Shown here: in pieces, positions 1-6,771 of the stretch
Numbering within the stretch: the first letter of the stretch is position 1
Layout of the letters: every line of letters begins with the position of its first letter
Assembly: GCA_030374735.1 (NCBI GenBank)
Contig: JASCIV010000864.1
Location: forward strand, 1 to 11,067
Direction: 5' to 3'
DNA: 11,067 bases
From: Gracilaria caudata
Lineage: Eukaryota; Rhodophyta; Florideophyceae; Gracilariales; Gracilariaceae
Position numbers and translations under genes: made by a program
The notes under the pieces: generated by a model
The model's database searches: none
Told to the model about the DNA's origin: nothing
Seen by the model: only the letters and a program-made list of their open reading frames with translations

Positions 1-367
1 CTACTCCTACAGGGAGCAAGGCTGGACACCTTGAGGTGCTTCTTCCGCGAGGCGGCTTTCGTTCCCGCCACGTCGGTGGTTTTGCACCACAGTAATGCTG
101 GTTTGCCTGGCTCTGATCCTGACCCAAAAGTGAGTGTTTTGGGTCTGTTGGGTTTTGGGTGTAGGGTCCTTGCGAAATCCCCTCCGGTATTTACAGATAA
201 ACTACATGAAAGATCGGACATGCACGGCGCATGGACCTCATACATTTTGTTTATTTGTAACATTTTTTGCGCACCACGTCATCAATATCGCTGCTTTCTC
301 ACTACAGCTCGACGCCTCGCAACAGCTATTTTCAAGGACAAAGGCTGTTGAAGAGCTTTGTATCGTT
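1..367. other. Downstream flank of the transposase relic, no gene supported
   Basis: This stretch lies 3' of the minus-strand transposase. Short open frames occur here, but none shows a recognisable motif or sensible composition. A G/T-rich patch at about 137-169 contains several TTTTGGG or TTGGGT motifs, loosely like degenerate telomeric repeats, but it is too irregular to call. I looked for a terminal inverted repeat matching the sequence beyond 1916 and found only a 9-bp match (TCGGACATG at 214-222 against 2114-2122), which is expected by chance over that search space. Confidence 0.6.
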
Positions 368-431
368 CTACCGGCATCCGTGCCATAGTCTAACGAACGC
401 GGTCGCGTTCGTCCTTGAACGTCTTCGCTGC

Positions 432-449
432 CTGCAGCTGCAGCTGCAG
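432..449. repeat. CTGCAG hexamer, three tandem copies
   Basis: Three perfect tandem copies of CTGCAG lie near the 3' end of the transposase relic, where the translation becomes Cys/Ser/Arg-rich and low in complexity. It is probably simple slippage, and the last 40 or so residues of the open frame may not belong to the original protein. Confidence 0.7.
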
Positions 450-1411
450 ACGAGCGTCAGCGGCACACGTCCTGGCAAGCTTTCGGCGGTTTCTTCTTCG
501 AGGTTTTGGATGTCAAGTGCGCGCTTTACACGATCTAGATTCATGACTCTTTCGGACGTCATGACATAACCATTTTGCGTGTCTACAAAGCCACAATCCA
601 GCATACTAGCATCCTGTTCCAGCACCTTGTCCCTATATTCCCTGCAGCGCTCTTCAAATAAATTACGTAGCTCCTCAACAGAAAGAAGCTTACTAGATGA
701 GGCTGTCTCAGGACGGGGAACACATATCAATCTCTCAGGACAGACGGGCCAAGGACCACTGCGTCTAAACCCAGCTCGAATTATATCACTCGTGTAAGAA
801 CAGTAGTAGGCTTCTCTGATTATGTTCATGAACATAAACATATCGACTGTTGCGCTACTATCAGTCAACGTTAGCTCAGCACTGACTTGGTTCAAGTGCA
901 ATTTAAAGGCCGAGAATGTCACCGCATTTAGAGGTTGCGTCTTTCCAGATGTATGCGCCGGCAATGTGTAGACAATAATTTTATTATTGTTAAACAACTC
1001 CAACACTTCCAAGGACAAATGCGCTCGGTACGCGTCATATACCAACAGTACCTTTCTGTCGCCAGTGTTCAGAGGCTTCATATACCTCAAAAACTCTTCG
1101 GCACAAGACATGAAATTGACACAATCGACACCTCCTGTGTCTGTCCGAGTAGCAATTACGGCATTCCTTGGCAGGTTGACTACCGAAGTCTCCTGCGTCT
1201 GGACTCCATTGCGAGGAACAGTTCGAGAGGGAATACGAATTCCTTTAAAAACGAACAATAGCGGACCAACCTCACCATCTGCGGTAACCACTGGCATCAT
1301 TGTGATGCGATTCTTGTAGCCATACTCATTCATCGCCATGTCCCTTGAACCATGCTTAGGAAACAAATGACGGGAACACGAGCGCCCATTGATGCCCTTC
1401 TCGGGAGTCAC

Positions 1412-1414
1412 TCA
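1412..1414 (-). other. In-frame TGA splitting the transposase
   Basis: The upstream reading frame ends HIFDFEEV-TGA and continues in the same frame with TPEKGINGRSC. In pogo-type enzymes the segment aligned here normally reads like N-x-D-E-T-G, so the stop occupies the expected Gly position. That fits a single substitution such as GGA to TGA, although the original codon cannot be proved. Readthrough or recoding is conceivable but not supported by anything nearby. Confidence 0.8.
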
Positions 1415-2239
1415 GACTTCTTCAAAGTCAAAAATGTGGCTTGCGTCAATGTTATTTTTTGTGATGAGTTTTGCTACAGTTGCAAAATGGTGCGTCAATA
1501 TTTGGGCGTTGACTGCTTTACACCTTTTGTTTTTCTGAGACAATGGCCTGACAAAGGTTAAATGTTGGAAGTGTCGATTGAAAAAGTTTCGTACAAAGTA
1601 GTTACTGATGCGTTTGTTATTGAAGGGAGGATTTTGGCGACGACGTTCGTCCATTCTCTTGCAGATAATATGAATTGTTTCTTGGAGAAGATAAGAGTTA
1701 AGAGATGTACGGCGCTCGGCATAGTGCTTCAAAAGCTCTACGATTTTCTGTTTCTCTTCATCTGTTAAGCCTTTGTGACATCCTGGTCGGCATTTTTTGA
1801 TATGATTACGGCGGTAGTGGAGCATTGATCGTAATATATCGTATTTTTTGTACAGCTGTTCCATACGGTACATTATTGTCCAAGGCAGCAAGGGACTCTG
1901 AAAGCCTAACGGTCATGCACTGATTTGCAGTGGATTGCACAACCGCTCATTTTATTTCTTTGAAAAGCCGTCCATTTATGTTCTGAACTGCAAGTGAATG
2001 AGTAGATTTTTTTAAATTAATCCGCAGCTTCTGGCGATACTGGGAAAAGTTGAGCGAAGTTCTAAAAAGGAGGCGCGAAGTTCGCCAATATCTTTAATTT
2101 TATATATTTTTGACATGTCCGACTATTGGCGTCGTGACATTGATGCATCGCCCTTTACGGTGCAAAGTTTTGTTACAAAAGTGCCACAGAAGTTTTTGGC
2201 CTCCTTAATGAGACAAAACTTTCTTTGAAACGTTTTACT

Positions 2240-2262
2240 ACAGCTTAGTAATTACAAGCTGT
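2240..2262. repeat. Nested palindrome
   Basis: ACAGCTT (2240-2246) and AAGCTGT (2256-2262) flank the perfect palindrome GTAATTAC (2248-2255), giving an almost continuous 23-nt foldback with one unpaired A at 2247. The role is unknown; a small AT-rich cruciform or transposon-end relic is possible. Confidence 0.5.
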
Positions 2263-2423
2263 TTTCCACAATAGAGGTTTTTAATTAAGCATTTTATCTT
2301 TTGGGTTTAAGCCTTCAATTCAATGCCATTTTCAGATTTGAAATAAGGGGACAACTTTTATTTTCTGTACACGTGAGACTGTGAAGACCTGAAATCGAGG
2401 CATCACGGTCTCGGTATAGGAAC

Positions 2424-2483
2424 GCGTTGCGCTACGGCTACCATCATGGGAGCCAAACCATGGTGGTAACCATAGCGTAATGC
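2424..2483. repeat. Imperfect inverted repeat, 26-bp arms, 8-nt loop
   Basis: The arms are 2424-2449 and 2458-2483 with loop GAGCCAAA (2450-2457). Comparing the left arm with the reverse complement of the right arm gives 21 of 26 matches, and all five differences are transitions. A transcript of either strand could form a long hairpin with some G-U pairs. It may be a foldback element, an ancient small-RNA hairpin or transposon debris. On the minus strand the bases around 2382-2440 also carry weak resemblances to the A and B boxes of tRNA-derived sequences, too degenerate for a call. Confidence 0.6.
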
Positions 2484-2517
2484 CATGATGATCATGCGAT
2501 ACCACGCAGTGCAATTT

Positions 2518-2541
2518 TTTCATTGCAAATTTCATTGCAAA
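2518..2541. repeat. Perfect 12-bp tandem duplication
   Basis: TTTCATTGCAAA occurs twice in direct, gap-free tandem (2518-2529 and 2530-2541). No function is evident. It could be a slippage product. Confidence 0.75.
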
Positions 2542-3130
2542 AGGGCGTATGCAGGTAGCGGTTGCACAACACATTTTGTTCTGCACATCTTAAAAAGCAG
2601 CAATAAATCGTATAGGAGACAGCGCACGATTCCTTAGCTAAATGCTGGGAAATTAAAATGTACAAAAAAGTGTTGCATAAATTGTATTTTGCGCACATAT
2701 TTTGTACCACCTTATTCTATTTTACGTTTGTGAGCAATTTACATTGCGCAGTTTGATAGATCATAAGACTCATAGCAGAATTGTTTATTTGCGTCATGCC
2801 GCACATATATTTTCAGTTCCTGCGCTAGAGTTAGCTATACAATAAAGCTCAGTTTACTGGCACGCTGTAGAAGGCGGTAATTCATTGGTTGTCTTCACAA
2901 GCGCGAAAGAATTGCTACTCAAAAGTAGAAGCAAAAATAAAGTACTGCGTGTCACGCTTAGTCTAAGAACGAAGTGCTAAGTTTTACCATTACAGTGAAA
3001 ATGCCAGCCTTAATCTTGTCGTTATTTTAAAATAAGAGTAAAATTATGTTCGTTAATTAAACACGACTCATGCCAAAATCTACCTTAGATTCGGAAAAAG
3101 GGTCAAAAAATCTTAATTAAAAACCCCTAA

Positions 3131-3144
3131 TGTCTATTCGACCG
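3131..3144 (+). repeat. Left terminal inverted repeat of the MITE
   Basis: TGTCTATTCGACCG, an exact reverse complement of 3484-3497. It is preceded directly by CTAA. Confidence 0.88.
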
Positions 3145-3466
3145 ATTTCATTGTGCGAAAACAATAATTTTTTGCACGATTTTGACTCCTCATACGCATA
3201 TTTCTACGCGTTGATTTCGATAAGAATCGTTGATTTTGGTACGAAAAAAGCCGGTTTTCTAAGCTCTTGCTATGAATAGTAGCATTTTTTGTAACTCTGG
3301 GTGATTCGTGGATACACGCTTATTCATCTCTTCTCTAAGATGATGAAAATCAGCTGAGGCTAAGAATTGTTTTAAGCGCGATAGCTGGGTTTGAAGACGA
3401 AGTCTTCAAAACCGCTGAAAAAACTGCTCAAAGTAATAAAATTTCTACTGAATGTTGATTGTTTTT

Positions 3467-3482
3467 GGCCTCATATGAGGCC
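3467..3482. repeat. Subterminal 16-bp perfect palindrome in the MITE
   Basis: GGCCTCATATGAGGCC is fully self-complementary and ends 1 bp before the right terminal repeat. Such subterminal hairpins are common in foldback and MITE elements. Confidence 0.8.
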
Positions 3483-3483
3483 A

Positions 3484-3497
3484 CGGTCGAATAGACA
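3484..3497 (-). repeat. Right terminal inverted repeat of the MITE
   Basis: CGGTCGAATAGACA, the exact complement of the left end. It is followed directly by the second CTAA copy. Confidence 0.88.
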
Positions 3498-3501
3498 CTA
3501 A

Positions 3502-3893
3502 TAGAGAAGAACTAAGTTACGATCTTGAATCGCAAAGAATATTTGCAGAATTTTCAATTTCCCACTTTTCCCAGTATATATCGTCAGCCTTGGGATCTGC
3601 GGGTGGGTGCTGCTGACGTAAGCGGGTTGAAGCGGCTAACCGCGGATGCAACGCCCCGTGGCATGCAAGCAGCCCAGCAGCAGCCCAGCGGCAACAGTGA
3701 TGAGGCAGATGCAGCGCGTGTGAGCCACGCGTGCGGGTCGCTCGATGATGTGCCATAGAGCGCACGTTTGATGTCGCTCTGAAAAGTTGTCCCACTGCCA
3801 GTAGTGCCAAGAAGTCAACGGTTAGCAGGCCGTGGGGCTAACATTAGCTTCGACACCATCAAGTTTGCGAAGAGCCAAACATACCCGCTTTCG
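3502..3893. promoter_or_regulatory. Upstream region of membrane-protein copy 1
   Basis: This interval lies between the MITE and the first paralogue. From about 3604 to the ATG it is recognisably homologous to 6490-6771 upstream of the second paralogue, with patches such as GGCATGC, CGGCAACAGTGAT, GTGGGGCTA and TTAGCTTCGACACC shared at similar spacing. It probably contains promoter and 5' leader sequence. A TATA-like TATATAT lies at 3575-3581, about 310 bp before the ATG. No gene is supported here; the short open frames in this stretch are not shared with the second unit. Confidence 0.5.
3821..3842 (+). promoter_or_regulatory. Conserved small hairpin upstream of copy 1
   Basis: GTTAGC (3821-3826) and GCTAAC (3837-3842) form a 6-bp inverted repeat with a 10-nt spacer, 51 nt before the ATG. 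The same structure with the same spacer length occurs before copy 2 (6687-6710). It may be a 5'-leader hairpin or a factor-binding dyad; the function is unproven. Confidence 0.35.
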
Positions 3894-5390
3894 ATGATAA
3901 GGGTGCCGGCCTCCCCCGCCACATTGGCGGTACTAATTGGCGTCGCCGAGGTCTTTATTCTTGAGGCGTTTCGTTTTCTGCTGGGACGGGCTCTGGCTGC
4001 TCGGCGCAGCGTGGCTCTTTCTCGTTTCGGCAAGCTTCATTTGCTTTCGGCTTCTCGACAAAAGGACCGTTTGCAGGTGTACATCTCAGTTGTTTCCATT
4101 TTGACGGTAGTTGTCCTCATTGTGCTTGAGTTATCCATTGATGGTATCGTAATGCGCGACACTGGGTCGCGTGTTCGGGCCATGTGTTACGCACCTGACA
4201 GACTCACCCGGTACTTTGGCGGATTTGGCCCGTCTCCTTCAGAGGCTGACGATAAGCGGTTCGAGGCATACCTCGAGCAAACAGGGTGCAGCAATTCTTT
4301 GCTTAACACAGTGCTTAGCGGCACTAGCGGTTTGCAAATTGGGTACCCTGGCTGCACTGCGCCTTTTGACGAACCAAAGCAGCGTACGTTTGTTTCCGAA
4401 TTCCAAGGCTGTGGTGTAGGAGTTGTGGGGGATAGTGCCGCAGGGGATTTCCATTGTGACGTGCTACCTGTGGGCATCGGCAACCAGTCTACACTGGCGG
4501 GCACTAGCTTTTTGGCTGTTTTCGAGAGTGGGGACAATTCTACGTCCAGCTTTGCGTTTGATGCAGACTCAGATCAACGATATCTATCGAATTCTCGGAT
4601 TCCACGTTCGTGGTTCGTTAACAGCACTGATCAATCTGTATCTGTGGAATGCCGTGACCTTAGCCTTGACTGCTACATACTGTCGAGGGAGCTTGCTGAA
4701 ACCGTTTCAAAATCTGTTCGTGAAAGTAGTGCCCCAGCTGGAATTTACATTCAAGTCTTACAAAACGGTAATTCAAGCGTGTGCCTGTTCGAGAACGGCA
4801 TGCGTAGTCGGGCTGAATGGGTGGAAGTAAACCAGAGTCTGCCTGGTGCGGACGAACGCACACGGCGAAACGGGCCGGTTCTCACTGGATTTGAAGTGAG
4901 TGGTGAGGCGAGATGTGTAGAGAATCTAGATTCATTAACTGCTCGGCTACACTACGATGCCACAGAGTTCGCTAGATCCCCTCTGGAGGGTCGGGTGTTG
5001 TACTGGCTGCAACGGAATGTTGTGGGTACTGGAATCAAAACGCCTTTTGAGGATTCGAGATCATGTGAAGTTTTCGAGTTAGTCGAAGGCAGCTCGATAA
5101 GTCTGGGTTGGTTTATTACAGCGTGCATTTTGAGCACAGTTTTGGTAATAGTTTCGGTGGCAGCTCTTGTGTACATAGTGTGGGTTAAGTTTTGGAAGAA
5201 GTTGAGGGTTGATCCATTGATGCCACTGTGGTCAATTCGAGAACTTCTCCGAGTGCGGTCAGCTGCGCAGCGCGAAATAGGCGGAGACGTGTTTGTCGGA
5301 GTGGTTGAGAGAAATGGAGTAGCCAGGTTTGAGGTGTTTGAAAATGATCGTTGTGAAGTAGTTCGCAGTTCAGAGAAGCCGTTTTTGTAA
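3894..5390 (+). CDS. Three-pass membrane glycoprotein of an unrecognised family, copy 1
   Basis: I do not recognise this 498-residue protein. Residues 8-30 and 61-85 are hydrophobic and flank a basic loop (31-59), with a further span at about 403-433. Between spans two and three lies an ectodomain of about 315 residues with ten cysteines (98, 132, 154, 173, 188, 253, 260, 297, 341, 391) and five N-glycosylation sequons (N197, N215, N243, N293, N313). That placement and the basic loop predict a lumenal or extracellular ectodomain. A 65-residue cytoplasmic tail follows, containing DPLMPLWSIR and ending SSEKPFL. The open frame extends upstream to 3804 without an ATG, so the ATG at 3894 is the first available and matches the start of copy 2. 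There are no introns. It could be a surface receptor, adhesin or wall-associated protein; none of these is shown by the sequence. Confidence 0.85.
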   Translation: MIRVPASPATLAVLIGVAEVFILEAFRFLLGRALAARRSVALSRFGKLHLLSASRQKDRLQVYISVVSILTVVVLIVLELSIDGIVMRDTGSRVRAMCYAPDRLTRYFGGFGPSPSEADDKRFEAYLEQTGCSNSLLNTVLSGTSGLQIGYPGCTAPFDEPKQRTFVSEFQGCGVGVVGDSAAGDFHCDVLPVGIGNQSTLAGTSFLAVFESGDNSTSSFAFDADSDQRYLSNSRIPRSWFVNSTDQSVSVECRDLSLDCYILSRELAETVSKSVRESSAPAGIYIQVLQNGNSSVCLFENGMRSRAEWVEVNQSLPGADERTRRNGPVLTGFEVSGEARCVENLDSLTARLHYDATEFARSPLEGRVLYWLQRNVVGTGIKTPFEDSRSCEVFELVEGSSISLGWFITACILSTVLVIVSVAALVYIVWVKFWKKLRVDPLMPLWSIRELLRVRSAAQREIGGDVFVGVVERNGVARFEVFENDRCEVVRSSEKPFL

Positions 5391-5562
5391 GTGTCTCGCA
5401 AGTTTTGTTTTGTTTTAGCGAGCATTGCATTCCGCCGTGTACAAACAAATGCAGCAGAGGGATGTAAATTGTATATCGACTCGGAGGATTATCCCACTTG
5501 GACTGTTTGCTCGCGAATAGCGGGAAATCTGCTGCTCGGCTCTTATCTTTAGTGTCATCAAC

Positions 5563-5568
5563 AATAAA
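5563..5568 (+). promoter_or_regulatory. AATAAA polyadenylation-type signal
   Basis: AATAAA lies 172 nt after the copy 1 stop in an otherwise homologous 3' flank. The aligned position after copy 2 (CAACAATCGAACTGG, about 8464-8478) reads AATCGA. Function as a poly(A) signal depends on the organism, which is not known. Confidence 0.4.
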
Positions 5569-5589
5569 GCTGGTCACCAATCAAGTTGA

Positions 5590-6030
5590 TGTGATGGTGA
5601 ATTCGAACCAATACATTGGGGCTCGGAGGGACTTTATATAATTAATTCGTCACACGGATACATTTGTTGATCACGATCAAAAGCTGTAGCAATAGAGATA
5701 TTTGTCGTTTGTTGAGAGCAGGAGAGGACGAAAAGTCTGCTCTTCTTTGCGCAGCTTGGCCCTAAAAGTTGCGCTCAGTCAGTTTTCCTGAACACAAATG
5801 GTGCCAGGGTGGGTGAAGTGGGTATCTGAGAAGAATGCAGACCAGAGAGCGGGAGCGAATCTGACGATGGCAGGCTGTGGCAAGAGGTCGGCCGTCGCCG
5901 GTGTGAGAGCTGCAGAGCTCCTGCTTTTGGCGCCCTCTCCGCTTCCTCTACTTCGCGATCCAATTCGCCAGCTCTGCTCCGTTTGAAATTCCAGAACAAA
6001 TGCGACCCGACGTTGACGTTCATCTAGGAA
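5590..6030. other. Segment present in unit A, absent from unit B
   Basis: The 3' flanks of the two genes align up to CACCAATCAA (unit A) / CATCAATCAA (unit B) and again from about CTGCCAAG onward. Unit A has roughly 430 bp between these anchors and unit B about 40 bp. No terminal inverted repeats or target duplication were seen at the edges. Minus-strand open frames inside (about 5775-6045) are Ser/Arg/Ala-rich with no recognisable domain. It may be an insertion in A or a deletion in B. Confidence 0.5.
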
Positions 6031-6063
6031 GACTGCCAAGGACAAAGTTTCGTCTTATGAGAA

Positions 6064-6119
6064 TTGTTGAATCCAGAAGTGATCTGTTCCCTTTAATGGT
6101 TACGGAAAGTTATAAAATG
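6064..6119 (+). promoter_or_regulatory. TATA-like block conserved between units (A copy)
   Basis: A stretch of about 55 bp ending in TATAAAAT (6111-6118) aligns with 8559-8614, which ends in TATATAATATATAA (8602-8615). Most positions agree although the surrounding 3' flank has diverged. It lies about 660 bp before the copy 2 ATG. It could be a core promoter for the gene downstream or part of the 3' end of the gene upstream. Confidence 0.35.
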
Positions 6120-6256
6120 AGCGAAATAAACGGCCACTTAAAATGTCATATCTAATGTGCTCTTTGTACATGTGGTGTGCGCGTTTGCAAATCCGCGGGA
6201 TCACCCCAAATCGCTAGTACATACAATACAAGGGTAGAACGCTACCAACGGTAAGG

Positions 6257-6271
6257 GTGCGGACTCCGCAC
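6257..6271. repeat. 15-nt palindrome near the end of unit A
   Basis: GTGCGGA (6257-6263), a central C, then TCCGCAC (6265-6271) form a perfect dyad. It follows a 5-bp stem with a 4-nt loop (GGTAG-AACG-CTACC, 6233-6246). Together they mark roughly where homology to unit B ends. Confidence 0.6.
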
Positions 6272-6686
6272 ACGAAACCACGGAGCAAAGGGGAGCGGTA
6301 GGCCGCGCGGCGCTTGGCCTTCATTGTGAATCGTCGACCGCTGCCTTACGCCCTTGCTGTCTGCTTGGCTGTTTTTGTGTTGTGGCACACGCAAGCGCTC
6401 AAAGCCGCGATGTCACGGGCAAGACTTCGTGTTCCGAGCCGTGCGATCATCGATGATCTGCCTTCGTACATTCGGTACCTTCGTATGAGTGGGCGTTACT
6501 GACGTGTGACAAGTGGGTGCAGAGGCTAATGGCCCACTCCAAGGCATGCCTCACGCAGTAGCAGCGCGGCGGCAACAGTGATACCGCAGATCCTGCACGT
6601 GCGCGCAGAGCGACGTGCCATGAAGCGCACATTTGATGCTGTTCTACAAGAATGAGGTCCAACTGCCCGTTGCGCGAAAGGGCAAT

Positions 6687-6710
6687 GGTTAGCTTCCTGT
6701 GGGGCTAGCC
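6687..6710 (+). promoter_or_regulatory. Conserved small hairpin upstream of copy 2
   Basis: GGTTAGC (6687-6693) and GCTAGCC (6704-6710) pair over 7 bp with one possible G-U pair and a 10-nt spacer, 61 nt before the ATG. The spacer length equals that before copy 1, while the stem sequence differs slightly. Confidence 0.35.
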
Positions 6711-6771
6711 CTCTCAACGTTAGCTTCGACACCCATCCAGGTGTGTGGAGTGCCGAACATACCCGCTCTCG

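Larger units (their letters stand above)
368..1916 (-). pseudogene. Decayed pogo/Tigger-like transposase (DDE_1 superfamily, CENP-B-like N-terminus)
   Basis: This is a remnant of a Tc1/mariner-superfamily, pogo-type transposase, which would cut and paste its own element. The N-terminal part has a psq-type helix-turn-helix ending in KKYDILRSMLHYR, then a CENP-B-like region with LTDEEKQKIVELLKHYAERR and NPPFNNKRISNYFVRNFF. The catalytic part follows: NRITMMPVVTADGEVGPLLF (about 1253-1312), LVYDAYRAH with the second catalytic Asp (codon 1034-1036), TLPAHTSGKTQPLNAVTF, and GFRRSGPWP (746-772). Damage is visible at several points. A 1-nt frameshift near 1844-1853 separates the ATG at 1914-1916 from the rest. 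A TGA at 1412-1414 interrupts the frame just after the first catalytic motif. The first catalytic Asp position reads Glu (1421-1423) and the third reads Asn (926-928). The family assignment is secure; loss of function is inferred from the combined lesions. Confidence 0.88.
1917..3126. other. AT-rich gene-free region between transposase relic and MITE
   Basis: About 1.2 kb of AT-rich sequence holds no coding region I can support; the minus-strand frames around 2330-2710 encode no recognisable motif. Several small structures stand out. There is a CACTG/CAGTG pair beside the transposase start (1918-1932), a nested palindrome at 2240-2262, an imperfect 26-bp inverted repeat at 2424-2483, a 13-bp palindrome at 2484-2496, and a perfect 12-bp tandem duplication at 2518-2541. 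The region is probably old transposon and intergenic debris. The ends of the pogo element could not be located. Confidence 0.6.
3127..3501. mobile_element. MITE-like non-autonomous DNA transposon with target-site duplication
   Basis: A 367-bp element (3131-3497) is bounded by perfect 14-bp terminal inverted repeats, TGTCTATTCGACCG and its complement, and flanked on both sides by the direct repeat CTAA (3127-3130 and 3498-3501). It has no coding capacity. Subterminal foldbacks sit inside both ends: GTGCGAAAA/TTTTTGCAC at 3153-3177 (8 of 9 pairs) and the perfect 16-bp palindrome GGCCTCATATGAGGCC at 3467-3482. A third hairpin, TTTGAAGAC/GTCTTCAAA, lies at 3390-3410. The size, TIRs, TSD and lack of a gene are classic for a MITE. 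If the true TSD is the 3-bp TAA, a PIF/Harbinger origin is possible; otherwise the superfamily is undetermined. Perfect TIRs suggest a fairly recent insertion. Confidence 0.85.
3604..6255 (+). repeat. Tandem duplication unit A
   Basis: This unit is homologous to unit B (about 6490-8770), in direct orientation. It includes the upstream region, the whole membrane-protein gene and the 3' flank. Homology is strongest in the gene and patchy in the flanks, for example GCAGCAGAGGGATG near 5451 against 8358, and TAGAACGCTACC near 6235 against 8750. Boundaries are estimated by eye to within tens of bases. Unit A is longer because of about 430 bp of extra sequence in its 3' flank. Confidence 0.75.
5391..6771. 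other. Intergenic region between the two paralogues
   Basis: This holds the 3' flank of copy 1, about 430 bp specific to unit A (about 5590-6030), a block conserved with unit B (6030-6255), a spacer (6255-6490) and the upstream region of copy 2 (6490-6771). The spacer contains a 63-codon open frame (6314-6502) with one hydrophobic stretch. It has no ATG until codon 33 and no counterpart upstream of copy 1, so I do not call a gene. Short palindromes occur at 6233-6246 and 6257-6271. Confidence 0.6.

Noticed and set aside
137..169. G/T-rich patch resembling telomeric repeats
   Set aside because: Spacing and sequence are irregular, with only a few TTTTGGG-like words, so no repeat unit can be defined.
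1412..1414. Programmed readthrough or selenocysteine at the transposase TGA
   Set aside because: Nearby catalytic changes and a separate frameshift point to ordinary decay, and no recoding structure was seen.
214..2122. TCGGACATG (214-222) and its complement (2114-2122) as termini of the pogo element
   Set aside because: Nine bases is within chance for the area searched, and there is no TA duplication or further matching on either side.
2382..2445. Possible tRNA or tRNA-derived SINE on the minus strand
   Set aside because: The A-box-like and B-box-like words have two and three mismatches and no acceptor stem pairs. Kept only as an alternative for the hairpin finding.
5775..6045. Minus-strand frames of 82-88 codons in the unit A-specific segment
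   Set aside because: Low-complexity Ser/Arg/Ala-rich translations overlap in two frames with no motif, and there is no equivalent in unit B.
6314..6502. 63-codon frame with a hydrophobic stretch between the two units
   Set aside because: No ATG occurs before codon 33, an in-frame stop lies just upstream at 6299-6301, and there is no counterpart before copy 1. It could be a gene fragment but there is no positive evidence.
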